Shown: piece after piece, positions 6,894 to 13,808 of the stretch
How positions within the stretch are numbered: position 1 is the first letter of the stretch
How the letters are laid out: every line of letters starts with the position of its first letter
NCBI GenBank assembly: GCA_937914675.1
Contig: CALDOC010000207.1
Location: forward strand, 1-24,416
Reading direction: 5' to 3'
DNA: 24,416 bases
Source: an uncultured Sulfurimonas sp.
Lineage (GTDB): Bacteria; Campylobacterota; Campylobacteria; Campylobacterales; Sulfurimonadaceae
The notes under the pieces: generated by a model
Told to the model about the DNA's origin: nothing
Database searches by the model: none
What the model saw: the letters and a program-made list of their open reading frames with translations, nothing else
Program-made: the position numbers and the translations under genes

Positions 6894-9161
6894 TCATCCT
6901 TTGTTATGAAGCGCGAAGTACGCTTGACCGAGTGAGATTCCGCCGTCGTTGACTGGAGTTTTCTCTTGAACGTAGTATCTTCTTTTCTCTTTTGCGAAGG
7001 CTTGACTCGTCTTTGCGACCAACGTCGCGTTTTGAAAAACGCCGCCGCTAAGGATTACCGGCAAACCGGGATACTTCGCGCTTACGTCTACAATGATTTT
7101 GCTTATCGTATTTATGAATTTCAGAGAGATTTCGCTCGCGTCCTCCTCCTCTAAAATCTCGCAAACCATGTCTCTCCAATCTATAACTCCGTTTTGAATC
7201 GTATACGAGTAACTCTCCAGAGCGTTTGAAAACTTAGAAAGAGACTCCATGATCAAACCGCTCTCTCCCTCGTATCCAAGTTTCTCGACGTACCCGCTCA
7301 AAGCGAAGACGCCATCGAACAATCTCCCAATAGAGGAGCTTTTTGGCGAGGACGCGCCTCTCGCGAACATCGCGTAAAAAGTTTTTATCTCCTGTTTTGA
7401 AAAACTTCGAGCCAAGGCCGAGTCCATCTCCAATATTTTATCCAACTCGAAACACTCGAAAAGCAGAGCCAAGCCGACGCGCCTTGGTTCTTTGATCGCC
7501 TTCTCGCCGCCAAGCAGAGTGAGCTCTTTGAAATGGCAAACCCGCTCGTACTCGCTTGGGCTCGCCAGCAAAACCTCTCCGCCCCAAAGCGTACCGTCCT
7601 CGCCATATCCAGTTCCGTCAAAGCAAAACGCCAACGCTTTTTCGTCCAAAGAACACTCGGCCATGCAAGCCAAAGCGTGGGCGTAGTGGTGTTGCACTTC
7701 GATGAGTTCTATTTTTTGATTCTCTTTCGCGTACGCCCTCGCCCATTTCGTCGTTTCGTAGTTTGGGTGTTTGTCGCAAACGATTACGTCGGGTTCGAAG
7801 TCGTAAAAAGTTTTAAAGGTCTCCATCGTTCTTAAAAAATACTCGAAGGAGTCTATGGAGTTTAAGTCCCCAATGTGAGGCGAGAGTATCATGCTCTCTC
7901 CAAACGCGAGCGTCATAGAGCTTTTTTGACGTCCGCCGAGAGCCAAGATTTTTTTGCCCGTCGCGTTTTTGAGATGAAAGCTTTTTGGAGCGTAGCCTCG
8001 AGCCATTCGAAGCGTCAAAGTTTCCTCCCCCGCGATTCTCGCAACGCTGTCGTCGCAAGCGTTTACTATCTCCCTATCGTGCGTCAAAGCTTCGCCAACC
8101 ACAAAGGAAAGTTTTTCAAACAACTCTTTCTCGTCTCTTATTATAGGCTCGTCGCTCAAGTTCGCGCTCGTCGCCACTATGGGAAAATCCAATTTCTCCA
8201 GAAGCAGTTCTCGCAGTGGCTCGTATGGCAAGAACACGCCTATTTTGTCTATGTTTGGCGCGATGGACGCAGCCAAGTAATTCGAGTCTTTTTTACTCAC
8301 GATGACGATTGGTCGCTCTTTGGAGAGAATCAACGCTTCCTCTTTTTGCGAAAGGAGCGCCACTTTCTTAATCTCTTGTATCGATTTGAACATCACGGCT
8401 AGCGGTTTCGTGGGTCTGTTTTTGTTTAAACGCAGCTTCTTCACCGCTTCTTCGTTCGTGGCGTCGCAGACCAAATGAAAACCGCCCAAGCCTTTTATGG
8501 CGACGCTCTTGCCACACTCCAGAGAGTCTCGCGTTTTGGCGATGGCGAGGCGTTCCTCCGCGAGAACTTCGCCGGAACTATTGACGAGTTTTAGCTTCGG
8601 CCCGCATTTGCGACAACCGATTGGCTGCGCGTGATAGCGCCGATCCACGGGGTCTTCGTACTCCTCTTGGCAGTCGACGCACATTTCAAACTCCGACATA
8701 GAGGTGTTGGCTCTATCGTAGGGAAGTCTTTTTAGGATCGTGTATCTCGGTCCGCAATTGACGCAGTTTATAAACGGATACTCATGTCGGCGATTTTTTG
8801 GGTCTCTCATCTCTTCCCGACAATCGTCGCAGACAGAGACGTCGGGAGAAACCATCGCGCTCGCCGAAGTCGCTTTTGAGGTCTTTATCTCGAAGGCGAC
8901 TTCGCTTCTTGGATCTATTTCCCGAGTCGTCACTGAGTCTATGCGAGACAACGGCGGCGCGAAAAGTTCCAAATCCGCCAAAAAAGCCTCTATGTTTTTT
9001 CTCTCTCCCTCCACCTCGGCGACCACTCCCGAACCATTGTTCAAGACGTAACCGACTAGCTCGCCTTTTAGCGCGAGCTTGTAAACGAATGGGCGAAATC
9101 CAACGCCTTGGACGACTCCCTTTATCTCTAGTTTAACTCTAAAAATAGGCTCCACCGACAA
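6894..9161 (-). CDS. hypF: Carbamoyltransferase HypF, NiFe-hydrogenase maturation
   Basis: A 755-residue cytoplasmic enzyme that uses carbamoyl phosphate and ATP to make the thiocarbamate on HypE, the precursor of the cyanide ligands of the NiFe centre. Domains in order: acylphosphatase-like (about 5-95, GVVQGVGFRPFVYKLA); two zinc fingers (CDDC...CVNC at 111-136 and CVDC...CRKC at 161-186); a YrdC-like nucleotide domain (about 200-380, with GLGGFHLVCDA and KPLAVMF); and a Kae1-like domain (about 395-755, with HHYAHALACMAEC, FDGTGYGEDGTLWGGE and LSGGVFQN). The reading frame is open further upstream to 9245, but that part overlaps the permease gene and does not belong to the family. The TTG at 9161, about 11 bases after AAGGA, gives the normal length; GTG at 9155 is the alternative. 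It lies 28 bases after the permease, and its stop overlaps the ATG at 6897. Confidence 0.95.
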   Translation of the reverse strand: MSVEPIFRVKLEIKGVVQGVGFRPFVYKLALKGELVGYVLNNGSGVVAEVEGERKNIEAFLADLELFAPPLSRIDSVTTREIDPRSEVAFEIKTSKATSASAMVSPDVSVCDDCREEMRDPKNRRHEYPFINCVNCGPRYTILKRLPYDRANTSMSEFEMCVDCQEEYEDPVDRRYHAQPIGCRKCGPKLKLVNSSGEVLAEERLAIAKTRDSLECGKSVAIKGLGGFHLVCDATNEEAVKKLRLNKNRPTKPLAVMFKSIQEIKKVALLSQKEEALILSKERPIVIVSKKDSNYLAASIAPNIDKIGVFLPYEPLRELLLEKLDFPIVATSANLSDEPIIRDEKELFEKLSFVVGEALTHDREIVNACDDSVARIAGEETLTLRMARGYAPKSFHLKNATGKKILALGGRQKSSMTLAFGESMILSPHIGDLNSIDSFEYFLRTMETFKTFYDFEPDVIVCDKHPNYETTKWARAYAKENQKIELIEVQHHYAHALACMAECSLDEKALAFCFDGTGYGEDGTLWGGEVLLASPSEYERVCHFKELTLLGGEKAIKEPRRVGLALLFECFELDKILEMDSALARSFSKQEIKTFYAMFARGASSPKSSSIGRLFDGVFALSGYVEKLGYEGESGLIMESLSKFSNALESYSYTIQNGVIDWRDMVCEILEEEDASEISLKFINTISKIIVDVSAKYPGLPVILSGGVFQNATLVAKTSQAFAKEKRRYYVQEKTPVNDGGISLGQAYFALHNKG

Positions 9162-9189
9162 CTGAGTTGGTATCCTTTTTTTTGATTTC

Positions 9190-9834
9190 TTAGGCGAAAA
9201 ACATATTCGCGCCGACCGCCACGGAGATGGCTCCGGCGGTCGCAAACGCTCTGCGAACGTTGACTAGGTTGGTGAGCAAACTTCGATTTACGAAAAGAAT
9301 GGTCGCTCCAAAACTCACGAACACCAAAGAAACGCCGGCGACGAACGCGAGTATCATCGTCCAATCGAGCGAGTTCCCCCGCAACGTTGCAAGCGTCGCC
9401 AACATTCCTCTAACGCCGCCTATTCCCATTAGCGCGCCCACGCTCAACGCGCCCGCTCCGACGGTGGCGTTCGTCTCGTGAGAGTGCGATTTTCCAAAAT
9501 AGATGTGAATGTGTTCTTTATTTTCATGCATGTGTTTGCTTACGTGAATTTTTTCGGTGAAGGCCATATAAAGAAGATAAACGCCAACGCCGATGATGAG
9601 AGACGAAGATATCATGTCGCCGTAAGCCGTTATGGATTCGGGAAGTCCGTACTCGCTCAACAGTTTCGCGAAAATGAAAAGCATAAGACCATGTCCAAAC
9701 GCGAACGCGAGCGTCACTAGCAAAGTTTTCTTCATCGACTTGCCTATCGAAAAATCGGCGATAGCGCTCAAGTGGTCGGGTCCAAACGCGTGAAGAACTC
9801 CATACCAAAATATAATAATCAAACCTATTTCCAT
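9190..9834 (-). CDS. NicO-family nickel/cobalt permease, likely supplying NiFe hydrogenase
   Basis: A 214-residue inner-membrane protein with about six membrane helices. HAFGPDH at 15-21 corresponds to the metal-selecting HxxxxDH motif of NiCoT/NicO (RcnA-like) transporters, and FGHG at 47-50 is the second conserved helix motif. A cytoplasmic or periplasmic loop at 97-119 carries seven histidines (from HVSKHMH to SHSHE), a likely metal-binding stretch. The location directly upstream of hypF, on the same strand, argues for nickel import to the hydrogenase rather than export, although RcnA-type members of the family export. The ATG at 9834 has AGAGGG about seven bases upstream. An inverted repeat resembling a NikR operator lies 22 bases before the start, which fits nickel-dependent repression of uptake. 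Confidence 0.85.
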   Translation of the reverse strand: MEIGLIIIFWYGVLHAFGPDHLSAIADFSIGKSMKKTLLVTLAFAFGHGLMLFIFAKLLSEYGLPESITAYGDMISSSLIIGVGVYLLYMAFTEKIHVSKHMHENKEHIHIYFGKSHSHETNATVGAGALSVGALMGIGGVRGMLATLATLRGNSLDWTMILAFVAGVSLVFVSFGATILFVNRSLLTNLVNVRRAFATAGAISVAVGANMFFA

Positions 9835-9855
9835 AAAGCGACCCTCTAATGAGTG

Positions 9856-9886
9856 AGTATAAATTCATTTTCAAGGAGTTTATACT
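9856..9886. promoter_or_regulatory. Candidate NikR-type operator in the divergent gap
   Basis: AGTATAAA (9856-9863) and TTTATACT (9879-9886) form a perfect 8-bp inverted repeat with a 15-base spacer. Written as GTATAA-N17-TTATAC it differs from the E. coli NikR site GTATGA-N16-TCATAC by one base per arm and one in spacing. On the minus strand the right arm overlaps a possible -10 box (TATAGT, 9884-9889) of the nickel permease gene, so a bound repressor would block it. That nickel is the signal is inferred from the neighbouring genes. Confidence 0.45.
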
Positions 9887-9935
9887 ATATTACGTAAAAG
9901 AAAGATAAAATCATTGAGTTCTTATATGCTTTTAG

Positions 9936-10001
9936 AACAATCACGAGAAAGAAGAAGCGATAGAGTCGCTCGCAAAAGAGTTTTTTAAAGGAAAACAATG
10001 A
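9936..10001 (+). pseudogene. Relic of the 3' end of a gene coupled to the HyaD-like gene
   Basis: After an in-frame TAG (9933-9935) a 21-codon open stretch without any start codon ends in TGA at 9999-10001, overlapping the ATG of the next gene as ATGA. It ends EEAIESLAKEFFKGKQ, a charged amphipathic helix that looks like a true protein C-terminus. Another frame has an ATG at 9926 whose early codons could join this one by a single-base shift. In related bacteria the hydrogenase cytochrome b or structural genes precede the protease gene, so this may be the leftover end of such a gene after a deletion. Chance cannot be excluded for so short a stretch. Confidence 0.35.
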
Positions 10002-10543
10002 AAAATATGGCGATTTTGGGAGTGGGGAACGTACTCGAAAAAGACGACGGAGTGGCGATTTACGCGACTTCGTACTTGGAAAGAAACTATACTTTTTCGC
10101 CAAGCGTAGACATACTAAACGGCGGGGTCGAAGGCGTCAATCTTCTCAATCTCTTTATGGAATATAGATATATTTTACTTTTGGACGCCATCGAGATAGA
10201 CGACGAAGCGGGCAGCGTTTACCACATACCATCGGACGAACTCACGGGCTACGGACTCAACTCCGGCGGCGCTCACGAAATGGGCGTAATCCAATGTTTT
10301 GACATTCTTGAGCTTATGGGAAAGGAAATTCCAAAGTCGAGCGTTTTAGGCATTGTGCCAAAAGAGATAGACGTTTTCATAGGACTAAGCGAAGTTATAG
10401 CCGAAAAATTCAACGAGTACGTCCAAACGACGCTTAAAATACTAAACGATTTAGGCGTAGACGTCGCGCGTCGCAAAGAGGTCGTTTCGCTTGAGACCAT
10501 AATCGAAGAGTTTAGAAACCCGCGAAGCCGATTTTTTGGCTAA
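9998..10543 (+). CDS. HyaD/HupD-type hydrogenase maturation endopeptidase
   Basis: A 181-residue cytoplasmic protease expected to remove the C-terminal extension of a NiFe-hydrogenase large subunit once nickel is in place. GVGNVLEKDDGVA at 8-20 is the family motif, with Asp17 at the place of HybD Glu16. Asp63 in LLLDAIEID and His93 in GGAHEMG match the other two nickel ligands, and GIVPKEIDV near 118 matches the conserved QP-x-x-hydrophobic loop. The set of ligands is complete apart from the Glu-to-Asp change, in contrast to the homologue at 6334. The C-terminus (LETIIEEFRNPRSRFFG) resembles that of the homologue and is longer than in E. coli enzymes. The start has AAAGG seven bases upstream. 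No large subunit is encoded nearby, so the substrate lies elsewhere in the genome or has been lost. Confidence 0.9.
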   Translation: MKNMAILGVGNVLEKDDGVAIYATSYLERNYTFSPSVDILNGGVEGVNLLNLFMEYRYILLLDAIEIDDEAGSVYHIPSDELTGYGLNSGGAHEMGVIQCFDILELMGKEIPKSSVLGIVPKEIDVFIGLSEVIAEKFNEYVQTTLKILNDLGVDVARRKEVVSLETIIEEFRNPRSRFFG

Positions 10544-10578
10544 TATGATAAAACATACACACAAAAAAACTTCCACCT

Positions 10579-10606
10579 CTTACAATTAAGAATGAATAGA
10601 TATAAT
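10579..10606 (+). promoter_or_regulatory. Putative vegetative promoter of the GGDEF/EAL gene
   Basis: A perfect TATAAT (10601-10606) followed by a T run is preceded 16 bases upstream by CTTACA (10579-10584). It would give a leader of about 65 bases before the ATG at 10678. The box lies in an AT-rich stretch, so chance matches are possible. Confidence 0.45.
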
Positions 10607-10677
10607 TTTTTTAAACATAATCTTTTACGTACAGGATGTATTTTGATAATTAAAATGGCCAAGGAAAGGGATTTCAT

Positions 10678-13600
10678 ATGAAAAATAGAAGCAATTTGTT
10701 TATACTTCTTGGGACTTTTAGTCTATTCATTCTAGGGATTGTTTTTTTTAGCTATTCCGAATATCAACACCATAAAGCGACGCTGCATCAACAAATCGAC
10801 GAGAGACTTCTTGTCTCCGCGAAGACAACGGACGCAATACTCACCCCGGAATTTCATGACATGGCTCTTGACTCGACGTCCATTGAGCAAACCCAAGACA
10901 AACGCAATATTGCCCAATTAAGCGAGCTTGCCAAGAGCATGCGAGTGATTTACGTCTATTCGGTAGTTCAAAGAAACGACAAAATCCATTTTACGAGTTC
11001 TAGCGCGACCGACGAAGAACGCGAAACAGGGGTCAATTTAACCCTCTATTTTGACGAATATAGCGACGCTAGCGATACGTTAAAAGAAGTTTTTCAAACT
11101 CGTCAAACAAGTTATGACCAATATACCGACAAGTGGGGAACGTTTCGGAGCGTTTTTATTCCCATGAAAAGCCCAAACGGCAACAGTTACGTCATAGGGG
11201 CGGATATCCAAATCGATACTATCAATAAACAGTTGCGAGAAGAAGCGTTAGAACTTTTACTTCGCCTTTTTGGCACTATCGTTCTCAGCCTCCCTTTTCT
11301 GACTTGGCGCTTACGACGCGTGAACAGTGATCTCAAACAAGAGAAACAAGTTCTTGCGGACAAAGTTAAAACAAGCGATAAAAATCTCAAACTAAGCGAC
11401 TTAAAGATGAGGGCCATTCTTGACGCCACGCAAGAAAGCGTTTTCCTCCTTGATCAAAGCGGCGCCATCTTAATGATCAACGTTACGGGAGCGCGGAGAT
11501 TTGGAAAAAACGGGGATGAGCTGATTGGTCAATCTTTTTTTGATTTTATTCCTTTAGACGTGGCGCTGCGAAGAAGAGAAGAACTTGAAGAAGTTTTTCG
11601 CACAGAGAAAAGCGCGGATTTTGAAGATAACTGGAATGGAATCCATTACTCTTTCCATGGCTATCCCGTATATAACGAAGACGGCGTTATGGAATCTCTC
11701 GCCGCTTTCGCAAAAGACGTTACTGAGCAGAAACTGATAGCGACCGCTTTGCTTGAAAGCGAAAAGTTCCTCAACGAATCTCAAAAGATAGCGGGTTTGG
11801 GAAGCTACGTTCTTAATTTAAGCACAGGGACATGGACAAGTTCGGAGACGCTGGATCTCTTGTTTGGAATAGACGCGAACTACGAACGCTCCATAACGGG
11901 ATGGGAAGCTTTGATTCACCCCGATGAGCGTCTACATATGGAACGCTACTTTAAAAACGAAGTGCTTGCCAAGAGTCAAGCGTTCGACCAAGAGTATCGC
12001 ATCGTTCGTCAAGACGATCAATCTACGCATTGGGTGCATGGTTTGGGAAAACTTGAATTCGATAGCGAAGGGTCGCCTCTAAAAATGATAGGCACCATTC
12101 AAGACGTCTCCGAACAAAAATTCTCTTCCGACGCGCTGCTCAAACTCTCTTTGGCCGTTGAACAAAGCCCAAATTCAATCGTTATTACCGATCTTGAGGG
12201 AAAGATAGAATACGTAAACGGCATGTTCACCACCGTGACCGGATACGGCATGGACGAAGCGCTAGGTCAAAATCCGCGCATATTACAATCTGGCCAAACG
12301 CCTCAATCGACGTTCGACGATATGTGGGCTCATTTGACGCGCGGGGACGTGTGGCATGGGGAATTTGTCAATCGTCGCAAAGATCAAAGCGTCTACGTCG
12401 AATCGGCAACCATTTCTCCCGTCAAACAAGCCAATGGAAAAATCACTAATTACATGGCGATTAAAGAAGATTTAACGGATAAAAAAAGAGTCGAGTCGTA
12501 CATTGAAAACCTCGCTCATTTCGACCAACTGACCGGCTTGCCCAATCGCGTTATGCTCTATGATAGAGTCAAATACCTTCTCAATATGTCGCAACGCAAT
12601 AGCGAATATTTGGCGGTGATGTTCCTAGACCTCGATAATTTTAAAAACATCAACGACACCTTGGGGCACACTATCGGAGACGGCGTTCTCATAGAAATGG
12701 CCAAACGCATTAAGAGCGCCATCCGCGACGAAGACACCGTATCGCGATTGGGAGGCGACGAGTTTATTATGCTTTTTCCAAATACCGATTCAAACGCGGC
12801 CATGCATGTCGCCACAAAACTAATCGCGGAAATTTCAAAAGCTTCCCTAATCGCGAACAACGAACTGACCATAACTCCATCAATCGGCATCGCAATCTAT
12901 CCCAATGACGGCGAAGACTTCGAAACGCTGCTAAAAAACGCCGACACCGCTATGTATAGAGTTAAAAATAGTAGCCGAAACGGTTTTCATTTCTTTACGC
13001 AAGAGATGCAGTTGAATTTGGCTCGCAACCTCAAACTAGAGAACGCGTTGCGCCATGCCTTGGAGCGAAACGAACTTGAAGTCTATTACCAACCCCAAGT
13101 CGCCATCGAAGATGGTCGCGTTATAGGAGCCGAAGCGTTGTTGCGATGGAAGCATCCGGAACTAGGAATGGTTTCTCCAGCCGAATTCATTCCAATAGCC
13201 GAAAGTAGCGGTCAAATCGTTAAAATTGGGGAGTGGGTTCTTCGCACCGCAATCAAACAAACGAAAAAGTGGATAGATGATGGATTCGCCCCTATGATAA
13301 TCGCCGTGAATTTATCCGCGATACAGTTTCGGGAGAAAAATTTGCTTACGCTGGTTACGGACGTTTTGAAACAAGCGCAATTGCCGCCTCAATATTTGGA
13401 ATTGGAACTCACCGAAGCCGTTACGATGCATGATCCAGAGTCGGTAATTAACGTCATGAACAGATTGCATGAAAAAGGAATCCGCATGTCAATCGACGAT
13501 TTCGGCACGGGCTACTCTTCGCTAAGCTATCTCAAACAGTTCAAAGTGTACAAACTAAAAATAGACCAATCGTTTATTCGCGATATCTCCGAAGATTCCG

Positions 13601-13797
13601 ACGACCGCGCCATCGTGAGCGCCATCATCGATATGGCGCACAACCTCGGATTGCAAACGATAGCCGAAGGGGTGGAGACCGCCGAACAGTTGGCGTTTTT
13701 GCGCCTGCACGGATGTAACGAAGCGCAAGGGTATTATTTTAGCAAACCGCTTCCTTCGACGGAGTTTGAACGGTTTTTGCAAAATAAAGGGTTTTAA
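10678..13797 (+). CDS. Membrane-bound diguanylate cyclase/phosphodiesterase with Cache-like, PAS, GGDEF and EAL domains
   Basis: A 1039-residue inner-membrane c-di-GMP signalling protein. A membrane helix at about 7-25 and a second at about 190-210 enclose a periplasmic Cache-like sensor domain (27-189). Three PAS domains follow (about 242-355, 365-482 and 486-603; the second has the PAC-type ending IGTIQDVSEQK). The GGDEF domain (about 612-775) has an intact GGDEF at 692-696 and an RxxD inhibitory site at 683-686, so it should make c-di-GMP with product feedback. The EAL domain (about 785-1035) has EALLR at 819-823, NLS near 878, ELTE near 910, DDFGTGYSS at 940-948, LKID near 960 and EGVE near 997, so it should also hydrolyse c-di-GMP. 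Both activities look intact; which prevails is not visible. It ends 11 bases from the convergent SecA-like gene, and c-di-GMP often controls adhesins. Confidence 0.93.
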   Translation: MKNRSNLFILLGTFSLFILGIVFFSYSEYQHHKATLHQQIDERLLVSAKTTDAILTPEFHDMALDSTSIEQTQDKRNIAQLSELAKSMRVIYVYSVVQRNDKIHFTSSSATDEERETGVNLTLYFDEYSDASDTLKEVFQTRQTSYDQYTDKWGTFRSVFIPMKSPNGNSYVIGADIQIDTINKQLREEALELLLRLFGTIVLSLPFLTWRLRRVNSDLKQEKQVLADKVKTSDKNLKLSDLKMRAILDATQESVFLLDQSGAILMINVTGARRFGKNGDELIGQSFFDFIPLDVALRRREELEEVFRTEKSADFEDNWNGIHYSFHGYPVYNEDGVMESLAAFAKDVTEQKLIATALLESEKFLNESQKIAGLGSYVLNLSTGTWTSSETLDLLFGIDANYERSITGWEALIHPDERLHMERYFKNEVLAKSQAFDQEYRIVRQDDQSTHWVHGLGKLEFDSEGSPLKMIGTIQDVSEQKFSSDALLKLSLAVEQSPNSIVITDLEGKIEYVNGMFTTVTGYGMDEALGQNPRILQSGQTPQSTFDDMWAHLTRGDVWHGEFVNRRKDQSVYVESATISPVKQANGKITNYMAIKEDLTDKKRVESYIENLAHFDQLTGLPNRVMLYDRVKYLLNMSQRNSEYLAVMFLDLDNFKNINDTLGHTIGDGVLIEMAKRIKSAIRDEDTVSRLGGDEFIMLFPNTDSNAAMHVATKLIAEISKASLIANNELTITPSIGIAIYPNDGEDFETLLKNADTAMYRVKNSSRNGFHFFTQEMQLNLARNLKLENALRHALERNELEVYYQPQVAIEDGRVIGAEALLRWKHPELGMVSPAEFIPIAESSGQIVKIGEWVLRTAIKQTKKWIDDGFAPMIIAVNLSAIQFREKNLLTLVTDVLKQAQLPPQYLELELTEAVTMHDPESVINVMNRLHEKGIRMSIDDFGTGYSSLSYLKQFKVYKLKIDQSFIRDISEDSDDRAIVSAIIDMAHNLGLQTIAEGVETAEQLAFLRLHGCNEAQGYYFSKPLPSTEFERFLQNKGF

Positions 13798-13808
13798 TCT
13801 TATTAAAT

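Noticed and set aside
7492..8402. Several plus-strand open frames of 60-175 codons opposite hypF
   Set aside because: They lie antisense to a fully conserved HypF sequence, have no ribosome binding sites and give arginine- and serine-rich low-quality products typical of shadow frames in GC-rich genes.
9162..9245. Longer N-terminus of HypF from 9245
   Set aside because: The extra residues are basic and proline-rich, overlap the permease coding region and precede the usual start of the acylphosphatase domain. The TTG at 9161 after AAGGA fits better.
10273..10500. Minus-strand frame inside the HyaD-like gene at 9998
   Set aside because: Antisense to a conserved protease with intact motifs and without a ribosome binding site.
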